64,000 nucleotides of DNA from Clostridium sp. AM34-11AC (lineage in GTDB: Bacteria; Bacillota; Clostridia; Lachnospirales; Lachnospiraceae): NCBI RefSeq assembly GCF_003435375.1, contig NZ_QWGL01000007.1, forward strand, positions 62,001 to 126,000, given 5' to 3'. The translations under genes were made by a program, and so were the position numbers. A model generated the notes under the pieces. That model had not been told where the DNA came from and did not search any database. It saw only the letters and a program-made list of their open reading frames with translations. Positions 25,888 to 35,555 of this stretch are shown in pieces (position 1 is the stretch's first letter; every line of letters starts with the position of its first letter).

Positions 25888-27324
25888 TTAGTCGATATTT
25901 ACAACACGCATGATGTTTGTAGAAGCAGCCGGCTCATGTCTTTTCGCATAATCAACGACTCCTGCGGTTACAACTGCGATATCGCCTGTTTTTACAATAC
26001 CATTCTCTTTTAAAATGTCAATACTGTTCTCAATTAAAGTGTCAGTGGATTCCGCTCTCTTTGCCTGGAACGGAGTTACACCCCAGTAGAGCATCATCTT
26101 GCGGACTGCGGAGATACTCGGGGACATTCCCACAAGTTTTGTGGACGGATGCCACTTGGAAAGCATTCTCGCCGTGTAGCCGCTGATGCTCGGCGCGATG
26201 ATAACCGCTGCATCAAGGGACTGTGCCGTTGCGACGGACGCATAGCTCACTGCATTGGAAATATTGTGGCGGTTATCGTCAGATACGGTTCTCTTCTCAT
26301 AGAAGTCACCGTTCATGTGGGACTCGGTCTCCTCAACGATATGAGCCATCATCTTTAATGCCTCGACCGGGTACTTACCATTTGCAGTCTCACCGGATAA
26401 CATAACAACGTCTGTTCCGTCATATACAGCGTTCGCAACGTCGGAAACCTCCGCGCGGGTCGGTCTCGGGTTGCGGATCATGGAATCCAGCATCTGGGTC
26501 GCTGTGATAACGACCTTACATGCGGCGCTGCACTTTTTGATCATCATTTTCTGAAGGTGCGGAAGCTTCTCCGGTGCGATCTCAACGCCCAGATCTCCGC
26601 GGGCTACCATGATTCCGTCGCTGGCCTCGATGATCTCGTCAAGGTTCTCAAGTCCCTCAGCGTTCTCGATCTTCGCGATGATTCCCATTGGGGAACCGCC
26701 CTCGTCTAACATCTGGCGGATCTCACGGATCGCGTCTGCAGAACGGATGAAGGAAGCCGCGATATAGTCGAACCCAAGCTCGATACCGAAACGGATATCT
26801 TCCTTATCTTTATCTGTTAATGCCGGAAGCTTGATCTTTACGTTCGGGACGTTGACGCCCTTTCTCTCTCCAAGCTCGCCGCCGTTCATGATCCTGCAGT
26901 AGATCTCGGTTCCCTCGACACGCTCGACATGGAGCTCGATCAAGCCGTCATCGATCAGGATCACATTGCCCTCTTTTACGTCCTCATTTAAGCCGTTATA
27001 GTTGATGTGGACTCTCTTTGCGTCACCGACGATATCCTCTGTTGTGAGGATGATCTCCTCGCCTGCTGTCAGTGTTACCTTCTTTCCGTCCTTTAAAACA
27101 CCGGTACGGATCTCCGGTCCCTTTGTATCAAGAATAGCTGCTACCGGTTTTCCAACCTCTTCCGCTACCTCGCGGAGCTGTTTGTAGCGGGCTCTCTGCT
27201 CATCGTGTGTTCCGTGGGAGAAGTTGAAACGGGCAACATCCATTCCGTTTAAGAGCAGCTGTTTCATGACCTCTCTGTCATCGCTGTTCGGTCCCATGGT
27301 ACAGATAATTTTTGTTTTCTTCAT
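25888..27324 (-). CDS. pyk: Pyruvate kinase
   Basis: The product is 478 residues, starting MKKTKIICTMGPNSDDREVM. It shows the active-site signature IIAKIENAEGLENLDEI near 213-229 with the catalytic Lys, the metal/phosphate residues in MVARGDLGVEI near 238-248, and MLSGETANGKYPVEALKMM near 306-324. It lacks the extra C-terminal PEP-utiliser-like domain found in Bacillus pyruvate kinase. It converts PEP and ADP to pyruvate and ATP. The start codon is one base after the stop of the rhomboid-like gene, so translation is coupled. Confidence 0.96.
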   Translation of the reverse strand: MKKTKIICTMGPNSDDREVMKQLLLNGMDVARFNFSHGTHDEQRARYKQLREVAEEVGKPVAAILDTKGPEIRTGVLKDGKKVTLTAGEEIILTTEDIVGDAKRVHINYNGLNEDVKEGNVILIDDGLIELHVERVEGTEIYCRIMNGGELGERKGVNVPNVKIKLPALTDKDKEDIRFGIELGFDYIAASFIRSADAIREIRQMLDEGGSPMGIIAKIENAEGLENLDEIIEASDGIMVARGDLGVEIAPEKLPHLQKMMIKKCSAACKVVITATQMLDSMIRNPRPTRAEVSDVANAVYDGTDVVMLSGETANGKYPVEALKMMAHIVEETESHMNGDFYEKRTVSDDNRHNISNAVSYASVATAQSLDAAVIIAPSISGYTARMLSKWHPSTKLVGMSPSISAVRKMMLYWGVTPFQAKRAESTDTLIENSIDILKENGIVKTGDIAVVTAGVVDYAKRHEPAASTNIMRVVNID

Positions 27325-27325
27325 G

Positions 27326-28189
27326 TTATGCCTCCTGATTGCTGTTTGCCTGTCTTGGATCCATCCCGCCTTTTGTTACATGTTTGTGGGTATACAGGTG
27401 GTCCTGACAGTATTCATAGTCGCCTTCGCACTTGGAGCAGTAGCGGAATACAAGATTCGGGTCGTCCTCCTCCGTACGTCCGCATACAGCACAGCGGTGG
27501 CGTCCAATCTTTTCCGCTGTCTTCTGCGCCTCGCGCATCTGTGTGTGAAAGACCTGCTTTCTTCTGATCTCTTTCGGATTCAGACGGCTCCCCCTGGACA
27601 TGAAGAGGTATACGATAAAATTAAGTAAAGACATAACGATCGCAATTCTCTGCGACATGCCGCCGAAAAGGAATCCATAGACGAAGTAAAGTCCATCAAA
27701 AAGCGCCAGATACTTCGCCTTGATCGGAAGTACGAAAAACAGGTAAAACTGCATTTCCGGGAATGTGGCCGCAAATGCAAAAAACAGGGAAAAGTTCAGA
27801 TAATCTGTGGTGAGAATATAGACCTGCCCTGTGATGATATAGATCAGCAGTGCCGCAAGGACATGACCGATCACACCCATAAAAAAGTACACGTTAAACC
27901 GGAAGGTTCCCCAAACCCGCTCCAGAGTCATTCCCAGATTGTAGTAAAGGTAGATCGCTATCAGGTTGAAGAAAAGACTGCCAGACGGCGGCCAGATCAT
28001 AAATGTAACAACTCGCCAGATCTGTCCGTGAAGGATCGCCCTCGCATCTAACATCAGGTACTGGATGTAGAATGCCGGTGCCATCATCTGGACCAGTACA
28101 CCCACCGCATACAGGATCACGATATAATACATGAGATTCGGAATCGCGTACCGTCCGAATTTCCGCTCCATCTTGTTCATAAAATTCAT
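27326..28189 (-). CDS. Rhomboid-like membrane protein with C-terminal zinc ribbon, probably inactive as protease
   Basis: The 287-residue protein has about six hydrophobic segments (20-205), including the rhomboid-type GQIWRVVTFMIWPPSG near 55-70, and a soluble C-terminus with a CAVCG...CSKC...C..H zinc-ribbon pattern near 235-268. The catalytic GxSG motif of rhomboid proteases is not present: the equivalent helix reads NFSLFFAFAATFPE. No partner histidine is evident. It is more likely a pseudo-rhomboid of Der1/derlin style than a protease. It heads the operon with pyk and lysA. Function unknown. Confidence 0.75.
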   Translation of the reverse strand: MNFMNKMERKFGRYAIPNLMYYIVILYAVGVLVQMMAPAFYIQYLMLDARAILHGQIWRVVTFMIWPPSGSLFFNLIAIYLYYNLGMTLERVWGTFRFNVYFFMGVIGHVLAALLIYIITGQVYILTTDYLNFSLFFAFAATFPEMQFYLFFVLPIKAKYLALFDGLYFVYGFLFGGMSQRIAIVMSLLNFIVYLFMSRGSRLNPKEIRRKQVFHTQMREAQKTAEKIGRHRCAVCGRTEEDDPNLVFRYCSKCEGDYEYCQDHLYTHKHVTKGGMDPRQANSNQEA

Positions 28190-28387
28190 TGAAGCTTTCC
28201 TTTCCTAATAGAAATATCTCTTTTTCCTACGCCCCGTATTATAATTCCCAACCGTTTCTTTTGTCAAACGCTTTATGATATCGTTACCGGAATGTCTATC
28301 CAGCCCCGCAACGCTTTCTTCTAAAATCTTTACACATTCTTTACAGAATTTTAACCGTTTTTAACCTCAAGATGCCAGTTCCGTCAA

Positions 28388-28548
28388 TTGTATTTCCTTT
28401 TTTAATGTGTTATACTATGTGCGGAATTTTGACATAACAGTTCAGCTATGTGCCGATTCCGGCAGAAAATTGTATGGCTGAACGGTTCGGCATGTTGATG
28501 CCCGCATTCCGGCTGGCTGCCTGCTTTTTGCGGACGGCTCGTTTTTTT
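28388..28548 (+). promoter_or_regulatory. Promoter and terminator-containing leader of the dehydratase activase gene
   Basis: TTGTAT (28388-28393), 17 bp, and TATACT (28411-28416) form the promoter. The leader of about 150 nt can fold GTTCAGC/GCTGAAC around GCCG-attc-CGGC. Next comes a terminator-like hairpin (GCCCGCA, 28500-28506, with TGCG..GGC, 28529-28538) and a run of seven T (28542-28548) before the ribosome site. This suggests premature termination control. I could not match it to a known riboswitch class. Confidence 0.5.
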
Positions 28549-28586
28549 CTGTTGAAAAGGAGGTATGGGGAGAACTCCCCGCTCGT

Positions 28587-31500
28587 ATGAATCAATGCTA
28601 TCGTCTTGGAATCGATATCGGTTCCACTACAGTAAAAGTTGCCGTGATCGACGACAACAACAAAATTTTATTCGCGGATTATGAGCGGCATTACGCCAAT
28701 ATCCAGGAAACCCTGGCCTCGCTTCTGAAAAAGTGTAAGGGAGAACTCGGTGAACTCTCTTTACGGCCCAATATTACAGGTTCCGGCGGACTCACTCTGT
28801 CGGGTTACTTACATATTCCATTTGTCCAGGAGGTTGTAGCGGTTGCGACCGCACTTCAGGACTACGCTCCGCGGACGGATGTCGCCATCGAGCTTGGCGG
28901 CGAGGACGCGAAGATCATCTACTTTACAGGCGGGATCGACCAGCGTATGAACGGAATCTGCGCCGGCGGTACCGGTTCCTTTATCGACCAGATGGCTTCC
29001 TTATTACAGACGGATGCTGCCGGTCTGAATGAATATGCAAAAAATTATAAGGCGATCTACCCGATCGCTGCCCGCTGCGGCGTATTCGCAAAGTCTGATA
29101 TCCAGCCGCTGATCAACGACGGCGCGACCCGTGAGGATCTTGCAGCCTCTATTTTTCAGGCGGTTGTGAACCAGACCATCAGCGGTCTTGCCTGCGGAAA
29201 ACCGATTCGCGGAAACGTAGCGTTCCTCGGCGGTCCGCTGCACTTTTTGCCGGAGCTTCGAAACGCCTTTATCCGCACCTTAAATTTAACCGGTGATGCG
29301 ATCATCGCCCCGGACCATTCCCATCTTTTCGCTGCCGTCGGCGCTGCCATGAATGCGAAGGATCGCGCGGAGATCTTCTCTCTTGACAAGCTGATCGCAG
29401 ATCTTTCCGGCGGCATCAAGATGAAATTTGAAGTAAAGAGAATGCAGCCTTTATTTAAGGATGAGGCAGATTATAAGGAATTCACCGACCGCCATGACCA
29501 GTACAAGGTCCGCCGCGGCGATCTCTCCACCTATGAGGGGAATGTATTCTTAGGAATCGATGCCGGTTCCACCACAACGAAGGTGGCACTCGTCGGCGAG
29601 GACGGTTCCCTGCTCTACAGCTTTTACAGCAGCAACAACGGAAGCCCGTTGGCAACCGCGATCTCTTCCATAAAGGAGATCAAGTCCCTGCTTCCGGACA
29701 GCGCGAAGATCGCCTACTCCTGCTCCACCGGCTACGGCGAGGCCCTCTTAAAGGCGGCCTTCATGCTGGATGAGGGCGAGGTCGAGACGATCTCCCACTA
29801 CTACGCGGCGGCATTCTTCGATCCGTCCGTAGACTGCATCCTCGATATCGGTGGTCAGGATATGAAATGTATCCGCATCAAGGACGGCACCGTGGACAGT
29901 GTCCAGCTCAACGAGGCATGTTCCTCCGGCTGCGGTTCCTTCATCGAGACCTTCGCAAAATCCTTAAACTACAGCGTTCAGGATTTCGCAAAGGCGGCAC
30001 TTTTTGCCCAGAACCCCGTGGATCTCGGAACGAGATGTACCGTATTCATGAACTCCAACGTAAAACAGGCGCAGAAAGAGGGCGCTTCCGTTGCGGATAT
30101 CTCCGCCGGTCTCGCTTACTCTGTTATCAAGAACGCCCTGTTTAAGGTCATCAAGATCACTTCCGCCGGCGACCTCGGAAAGAACGTCGTTGTACAGGGC
30201 GGAACCTTCTACAATGACGCAGTCCTCCGAAGCTTCGAGCGGATCTCCGGCTGCAATGCCGTCCGCCCGGATATCGCAGGTATCATGGGTGCCTTCGGTG
30301 CGGCACTGATCGCCCGTGAGCGCTACATGCACCGTCCCCATGAGACGACGATGCTCTCTCTGGACGATATGATCAATTTGACCTACACGACAACCATGAG
30401 CCGCTGCCGCGGATGCGTAAACCACTGTGTCCTGACCATCAACCGGTTCGAGGGGGGACGTCAGTATATTTCCGGAAACCGCTGTGAGCGCGGTCTCGGC
30501 GTGGAAAAGGCAAAACGTGACATCCCGAACCTCTTTACATGGAAGTATCACAGACTTTTCGACTATGAGCCGCTGACAGCCGACAAGGCGACCCGCGGCG
30601 TTGTGGGAATCCCGCGGGTTCTCAACATGTACGAGAACTTCCCGTACTGGGCAACCTTCTTTAAGGAGCTCGGCTTCCGCGTGATGCTGTCCCCACAGTC
30701 CAGCCACCAGATCTACGAGCTGGGCATCGAGACGATCCCGAGTGAGTCTGAATGTTACCCGGCAAAGCTTGCCCACGGTCACATTTCCTGGCTCATCAAA
30801 CGCGATGTGCCGTTTATCTTCTATCCGTGTATTCCTTACGAGCGGAAAGAGGTTCCGGGAGCCGGAAACCACTACAACTGCCCGATGGTCACCTCCTACT
30901 CGGAGAACATCAAGAACAACATGGAGGAATTAAAGGAAAAGGACGTGAAGTTCTTAAATCCGTTCATGGCGTTCACAAGTGAGGAGATCCTTTCAAAGCA
31001 GCTTCAGGAAGTCTTTAAGAAGGAATTCGATATTCCGGAATCCGAGACGAAGAAGGCCGCTAAAAAGGCCTGGAATGAACTCGCCCAGGCGAGAACCGAT
31101 GTGGAGAAGAAAGGCGAGGAAGTCTTACAGTACTTAAAAGATACCGGAAAACACGGTATCGTCCTTGCGGGACGTCCGTACCACATCGATCCGGAGATCA
31201 ACCACGGCATCGCCGATATGATCACCTCCTACGGTTTCGCTGTCCTCACGGAGGATTCCGTATCCCATTTAGGAAAGGTGGAGCGCCCGCTCGTCGTTAC
31301 CGACCAGTGGATGTACCACTCCCGCCTCTATGCGGCGGCGACCTTTGTAAAGACACAGGATAACCTGGATCTCGTCCAGCTGAATTCCTTCGGCTGCGGT
31401 CTCGACGCCGTGACCACCGATCAGGTCAGTGATATTCTCACCCGATCCGGTAAAATCTATACGGTCTTAAAGATCGATGAGGTCAACAACCTCGGAGCCG

Positions 31501-32909
31501 CAAGGATCCGTATCCGTTCCCTCATCTCCGCCCTCCGCGTCCGCGAGGAGCGCCGCTACACGAGAAATATCGTATCCAGCTCCTACAACCGTGTGATCTT
31601 CACGAAGGAGATGAAAAAGAACTACACGCTGCTCTGCCCGCAGATGTCCCCGATCCACTTCGAGCTCATCGAACCGGCGATCCGCAGCTTCGGCTACAAC
31701 CTCGTCGTTCTCCAGAACGATGACAAGACAGCCGTGGATACGGGATTAAAATATGTAAACAATGACGCCTGCTACCCGTCCCTGATCGTCATCGGACAGA
31801 TCATGGATGCCCTGCTATCCGGAAAGTATGATCTCGACCACACAGCCGTCCTCATGAGCCAGACCGGAGGCGGCTGCCGTGCGTCGAACTACATCGGATT
31901 TATCCGCCGCGCACTCGAAAAAGCCGGAATGGCGCAGATCCCGGTCATCTCCATCAACGCGAACGGTATGGAGACGAATCCAGGCTTCACCTACACGCCC
32001 TCCATGCTTGTGAAGGCTCTTCAGGCTGTTGTATACGGTGATGTATTTATGCGTGTTCTCTACGCTACAAGACCTTACGAGGCCGTTCCAGGCTCCGCAA
32101 ATGCGCTCCACGAGAAATGGAAGAAGATCTGTGTCAAAGCACTCTCCACAAAGAGCGCCGGAATGATGACCTTTGTGAAGAATATCCGCGGCATCATCCA
32201 CGACTTCGATAACTTAGAGCGCACGAATGTCCACAAACCGAAGGTCGGAATCGTCGGAGAGATCCTCGTGAAATTCTCACCGACCGCCAACAACCATATC
32301 GTGGAGCTCTTAGAGTCCGAGGGCGCTGAGGCGGTAATGCCGGATCTCATGGATTTCCTGCTTTACTGCTTCTACAACAGCAACTTCAAGGCAGATAATC
32401 TGGGAATGAAGCGCTCCACGGCGCATCTCTGCAACATGGCGATCTCCCTTCTGGAGTACATGAGAAAGGCCGCAAGAATTGCTCTTGAAAAGAGCACTCA
32501 CTTCACTCCGCCTTCAAGGATCAAGGATCTGGCAGTGATGGCAAACGGCTTTGTCTCCCTCGGAAACCAGACCGGTGAGGGCTGGTTCCTGACCGGTGAG
32601 ATGCTGGAGCTCATCAAGAGCGGTGTCAACAACATCGTCTGCGTCCAGCCTTTCGGCTGCCTGCCGAACCATATCGTCGGAAAAGGTGTCATCAAGGAGC
32701 TTCGCTACGCGAACCCCAAGGCAAATATCATCGCCGTCGACTATGATCCGGGCGCCAGTGAGGTAAACCAGTTAAACCGTATCAAGCTGATGCTTTCCAC
32801 AGCACAGAAGAATCTTGAGAAAGAGGAGTATGTGGATCCGAATTTGGCGAAGACGTTAAAAAAAGTGGAAGAGCTTTCTTCCAAGCGGGTCAATAAGTGC
32901 CGGTTGTAA
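28587..32909 (+). CDS. Giant 2-hydroxyacyl-CoA dehydratase activase-like protein (BadF ATPases plus HgdB-like region)
   Basis: The 1440-residue protein joins two ASKHA/BadF-type ATPase domains. The first is residues 1-270 ([16 protein letters not shown] near 8-23, [12 protein letters not shown] near 126-137). The second is about 320-590 ([16 protein letters not shown] near 324-339, [14 protein letters not shown] near 448-461). After these come the uncharacterised COG3580/COG3581-type regions (about 640-1430) with many conserved cysteines and dehydratase-like blocks. ATPase domains of this kind carry a [4Fe-4S] cluster and inject electrons into 2-hydroxyacyl-CoA dehydratases; the role of the giant fused form is not established. 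The only AGGAGG lies 20 bases upstream of this ATG with a GGGG/CCCC mini-hairpin between them. Confidence 0.88.
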   Translation: MNQCYRLGIDIGSTTVKVAVIDDNNKILFADYERHYANIQETLASLLKKCKGELGELSLRPNITGSGGLTLSGYLHIPFVQEVVAVATALQDYAPRTDVAIELGGEDAKIIYFTGGIDQRMNGICAGGTGSFIDQMASLLQTDAAGLNEYAKNYKAIYPIAARCGVFAKSDIQPLINDGATREDLAASIFQAVVNQTISGLACGKPIRGNVAFLGGPLHFLPELRNAFIRTLNLTGDAIIAPDHSHLFAAVGAAMNAKDRAEIFSLDKLIADLSGGIKMKFEVKRMQPLFKDEADYKEFTDRHDQYKVRRGDLSTYEGNVFLGIDAGSTTTKVALVGEDGSLLYSFYSSNNGSPLATAISSIKEIKSLLPDSAKIAYSCSTGYGEALLKAAFMLDEGEVETISHYYAAAFFDPSVDCILDIGGQDMKCIRIKDGTVDSVQLNEACSSGCGSFIETFAKSLNYSVQDFAKAALFAQNPVDLGTRCTVFMNSNVKQAQKEGASVADISAGLAYSVIKNALFKVIKITSAGDLGKNVVVQGGTFYNDAVLRSFERISGCNAVRPDIAGIMGAFGAALIARERYMHRPHETTMLSLDDMINLTYTTTMSRCRGCVNHCVLTINRFEGGRQYISGNRCERGLGVEKAKRDIPNLFTWKYHRLFDYEPLTADKATRGVVGIPRVLNMYENFPYWATFFKELGFRVMLSPQSSHQIYELGIETIPSESECYPAKLAHGHISWLIKRDVPFIFYPCIPYERKEVPGAGNHYNCPMVTSYSENIKNNMEELKEKDVKFLNPFMAFTSEEILSKQLQEVFKKEFDIPESETKKAAKKAWNELAQARTDVEKKGEEVLQYLKDTGKHGIVLAGRPYHIDPEINHGIADMITSYGFAVLTEDSVSHLGKVERPLVVTDQWMYHSRLYAAATFVKTQDNLDLVQLNSFGCGLDAVTTDQVSDILTRSGKIYTVLKIDEVNNLGAARIRIRSLISALRVREERRYTRNIVSSSYNRVIFTKEMKKNYTLLCPQMSPIHFELIEPAIRSFGYNLVVLQNDDKTAVDTGLKYVNNDACYPSLIVIGQIMDALLSGKYDLDHTAVLMSQTGGGCRASNYIGFIRRALEKAGMAQIPVISINANGMETNPGFTYTPSMLVKALQAVVYGDVFMRVLYATRPYEAVPGSANALHEKWKKICVKALSTKSAGMMTFVKNIRGIIHDFDNLERTNVHKPKVGIVGEILVKFSPTANNHIVELLESEGAEAVMPDLMDFLLYCFYNSNFKADNLGMKRSTAHLCNMAISLLEYMRKAARIALEKSTHFTPPSRIKDLAVMANGFVSLGNQTGEGWFLTGEMLELIKSGVNNIVCVQPFGCLPNHIVGKGVIKELRYANPKANIIAVDYDPGASEVNQLNRIKLMLSTAQKNLEKEEYVDPNLAKTLKKVEELSSKRVNKCRL

Positions 32910-32935
32910 TCTACATACCATAAGCTTCTAAATAC

Positions 32936-32980
32936 AAATTCGTCTCAGTCGAAAACTGACTTCCACTGAGACGAATTTGC
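32936..32980 (+). terminator. Hairpin after the activase gene
   Basis: CAAATTCGTCTCAGT and ACTGAGACGAATTTG form a perfect 15-bp stem 26 bp after the stop codon. No T run follows, so it could be a transcript-stabilising hairpin instead of a simple terminator. Confidence 0.55.
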
Positions 32981-33029
32981 TGTTACTACCACCTGAAAAA
33001 GGTGGGATCTTATCGAACCTGGATAAAGC

Positions 33030-33074
33030 ACAACAAAAACAGCGGCAGATATCGTTTCAGATACCTGCCGCTGT
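33030..33074 (-). terminator. Rho-independent terminator after the cell-wall-binding remnant
   Basis: On the minus strand ACAGCGGCAG pairs with CTGCCGCTGT and is followed by TTTTGTTGTG. Confidence 0.75.
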
Positions 33075-33077
33075 CTG

Positions 33078-33308
33078 TTATCTTCCGATCAGCGCCCCGG
33101 ATACTCCGACATGATAGCCATCCGGCGTCACAGCACTTACGTACATTGCGCCCTCCGGTATCGGATTTCCACCCGGATCAAGGACTCCTGCCATCGGATT
33201 CAGGTAATACCAGACTCCGTTCACAAGGATCCAGCCGATCGCCATATCTCCGTCCGCGTTCAGATAGTACCATCTTCCGTTCACCCAGGCATGAGCACTT
33301 GCTGCAGG
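33078..33308 (-). pseudogene. Remnant of a choline/cell-wall-binding repeat protein
   Basis: The frame contains WVNGRWYYLNADGDMAIGW and ILVNGVWYYLNP, two cell-wall-binding repeats of the type found at the ends of surface hydrolases, then a short non-repeat tail ending GVSGALIGR. The frame is closed upstream by TGA at about 33309 and has no signal peptide, no ribosome site and no catalytic domain. It is therefore best read as the last 70 or so residues of a lost secreted protein, still followed by its terminator. Confidence 0.7.
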
Positions 33309-33352
33309 TCACATTTTTCCGCTGTTAAGCCGACACCCCCCGGATCCATGAC

Positions 33353-33404
33353 ATCAAAACAGCATATACCTTCCAGAAATTCTCCAGAAAATACATGCTG
33401 TTCT
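33353..33404 (-). terminator. Terminator after the [FeFe] hydrogenase gene
   Basis: On the minus strand AACAGCAT pairs with ATGCTGTT across a loop that contains a weaker internal hairpin (TTCTGGAGAA), and a short T tract follows. Confidence 0.55.
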
Positions 33405-33472
33405 TTTGTTCACAGATGTCCGCCAGCCTCAGCCAGACACCCTGCCATATTCATATGTTATGTAAACCTACA

Positions 33473-34945
33473 TTAAGCCTCCGGCTTCTCGTAGCTGCGA
33501 TGCATAGAGAAGGAATCCATATCGTAATTCTTTAAGTTCTCCCATACTCCGCGGTCGTCTGCCTTCGCAATCACAGCGTCACGGTCTTTCTTGAATGCCA
33601 TCTCCTGTTTCATGTTGCTCGGTCCGCCTACGCAGCCGCCCTGGCACATCATACCCTCAATGAAGTCTTCCGGAAGTCTGCCGACCTTGAGAAGAAGAAG
33701 GGCTTTCTTAACCTCAGCCGCACCGCTGCAGCGCGCAACCTTAACATCTGCGCTCTCGCCTCTTTCCTTGAAGCACTCGATCACTGCGTTTGTCACGCCG
33801 CCGCCATTGCCAAAGCGTTTTCCGAAGACACTGCCTTCCTGCTTTGTCTCCTCAGCCGGCTCAAGCTCAACTTCTTTTCCGCGCAGCATTTCGATGGCCT
33901 CACCGAAGGTCAGAACATAATCCGCATTGTTCTCGATGGACTTGTCAGCCGCCTCAGACTTCTTTGCCATACACGGTCCGATAAATACGGTAACTGTCTC
34001 CGGATCGATCGCTTTTAACATTCTGGATACCGCGCACATCGGGGATACCGTTGTGGACATATTATCGATCAGAGTCGGGTAGTGTTTCTTGATCATATTT
34101 ACAAATGCCGGACAGCAGGAGGTCGTCATCTTCTTGCCTTCCTTAAATGCCTCTGCCCATTCCATTGCCTCGTAAGCTGCTGTCATATCAGCACCGGCAG
34201 CAACCTCTACCATATCGGCAAAGCCAACCTTCTTTAATGCAGTACGCCAGCTCTCCATTGTGATATCCTGGCCGAACTCACCTTCAGCAGCCGGAGCAAC
34301 CATGGCAACGACCTTCTTGCCGGCCTTGATCGCCTCGATCACCTGTACAACATATACCTTGGAGGAAATTGCACCGAACGGGCAGCTTCTTACGCAGGCA
34401 CCGCACTGGATACATTTCTTTTCATCGATCTGGCAGATTCCGGTCTCCGGATCCATTGTGATCGCATCTACCGGACATGCACGGCGGCACGGACGGATCA
34501 GCTCAGCGATCGCATTGTACGGACATGACTGAGCACAGCGTCCGCACTCTTTACAGACACTCGGATCGATATGGGCACGGTCGCGGCCGATCGAGATCGC
34601 ACCAAAGTTACATGCGTTCTGACAGGCTTTACCCATACATTTCTGACAGTTATCGGTTACAACGAATCTTGTGATCGGACACTCCTCACATGCAGAAGAG
34701 ATAACCTGAATGATATTGTCGCTCTGTTTGTCACTCGGACATTTTCCCTCCACGAGACGGATTCTCTGACGGATGATCTCTCTCTCCTTGTATACACAGC
34801 AGCGGAACTGTGCCTTTGGACCCGGGATCAGTTTGAACGGGATATTGTCTCTCTCTTCCTCGAGTCTGCCCTCAAAAGCCAGCCTGGAAACTGTGCGCAG
34901 CACGTTATACTTGATCTTAAGCAGTGCCTCATCGTTGGTTTTCAT
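33473..34945 (-). CDS. [FeFe] hydrogenase, group-B-like monomeric form
   Basis: The 490-residue protein has an N-terminal region (1-90), several [4Fe-4S] ferredoxin-like motifs between about 90 and 195 (including CQKCMGKACQNAC, CKECGRCAQSCP and CIQCGACVRSCP) and an H-cluster domain. The H-cluster signatures are TTSCCPAFVN near 276-285, FIGPCMAKKSEA near 322-333 and EGMMCQGGCVGGP near 435-447. The L1 motif has CCPAF and the L3 motif C-x-GGC, as in group B enzymes, instead of the group A TSCCPxW. It should couple ferredoxin to H2, as a producer or sensor; no partner or maturation genes are adjacent. Confidence 0.88.
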   Translation of the reverse strand: MKTNDEALLKIKYNVLRTVSRLAFEGRLEEERDNIPFKLIPGPKAQFRCCVYKEREIIRQRIRLVEGKCPSDKQSDNIIQVISSACEECPITRFVVTDNCQKCMGKACQNACNFGAISIGRDRAHIDPSVCKECGRCAQSCPYNAIAELIRPCRRACPVDAITMDPETGICQIDEKKCIQCGACVRSCPFGAISSKVYVVQVIEAIKAGKKVVAMVAPAAEGEFGQDITMESWRTALKKVGFADMVEVAAGADMTAAYEAMEWAEAFKEGKKMTTSCCPAFVNMIKKHYPTLIDNMSTTVSPMCAVSRMLKAIDPETVTVFIGPCMAKKSEAADKSIENNADYVLTFGEAIEMLRGKEVELEPAEETKQEGSVFGKRFGNGGGVTNAVIECFKERGESADVKVARCSGAAEVKKALLLLKVGRLPEDFIEGMMCQGGCVGGPSNMKQEMAFKKDRDAVIAKADDRGVWENLKNYDMDSFSMHRSYEKPEA

Positions 34946-35043
34946 ACCATTTCCTCCTAAATTTTGAATCCTCTATCTTACCTTAATTTTTAATGTTTTC
35001 GCATCATATTATCGCATATCCCCCTTTGCAAAGCAAGTCGGAA

Positions 35044-35102
35044 ATTGTATATAATCCAACGCATTCCGGGGAAAAACCTTATTTTCTTAAATTGTATACA
35101 AT
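35044..35102. promoter_or_regulatory. Two related palindromes upstream of the hydrogenase gene
   Basis: ATTGTATACAAT (35091-35102) is a perfect 12-bp palindrome, and ATTGTATATAAT (35044-35055) is a near copy 47 bp away. They lie 100-160 bp before the hydrogenase start codon in an otherwise gene-free stretch (34946-35330). They may be operators of an unknown regulator or simply AT-rich promoter parts. Confidence 0.35.
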
Positions 35103-35330
35103 AAAGTACAGGCAGCGAAATTTCTTGTATTTTCCTGGGTTTTTCTGTCTTTCTGTGTCGGATATTTGTTCGCAGTATGCGGCTGTCCAGCACCGCTTTC
35201 TTTGTCTCTTTTTTTCACAAAGTCAGGTTCCGGTTCCGCCTCTTTCCCGCCACTCCGTTTCCGATTATTTTCGGTTTGGCATATGCAGCCTTCGCCTTTA
35301 AAACATGTTTTCCCCCAGTCTCATGTTGGA

Positions 35331-35492
35331 TTGACATTCCTAACTCCCCATGATATATTCTATTTAGTTCGGTCGTGCTAACCCCAAAGGTCAACTGTCC
35401 TGAGGGAAAAGACGAAAAGAATCTGATACGGGAATATCTGTCATATTCAGGATCCCCGGTATGCTCTTTTCGTGTGCATACCGGGGATTTAT
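35331..35492 (+). promoter_or_regulatory. Promoter and structured, terminator-bearing leader of the ABC transporter (TPP-riboswitch-like)
   Basis: TTGACA (35331-35336), 17 bp, TATATT (35354-35359) is a strong promoter. The leader contains blocks in the order and spacing of the thiamine pyrophosphate riboswitch: GGTCGTGC, GTCCTGAGGGAAAAGAC, AAGAATCTGATACGGGAATA and TCTGTC, against the consensus GGGGTGC, GCTGAGA, GAACCTGATC and TAATACC. UUC/GUC can pair with GAC/GAA as P2. A closing P1 helix is not visible, and several invariant bases differ. A perfect terminator follows (CCCCGGTATGC and GCATACCGGGG, 35455-35487). TCCTGA/TCAGGA could act as the switching pair. Confidence 0.5.
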
Positions 35493-35555
35493 CATTCACG
35501 CAGACAGTGGGACAAGACCCGTGTCTGTCAGATTTTTTTCAGGAGGAACTAAGTT

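Noticed and set aside
29964..30872. A 302-codon open frame antisense to the activase gene
   Set aside because: It lies wholly inside a strongly conserved gene on the other strand, has no ribosome site and no recognisable domain. It arises from the codon bias of the real gene.
35366..35492. Guanidine-I (ykkC) riboswitch before the ABC transporter
   Set aside because: Although guanidine-I RNAs often precede similar transporters, the conserved blocks of ykkC are absent; the TPP-like reading fits better.
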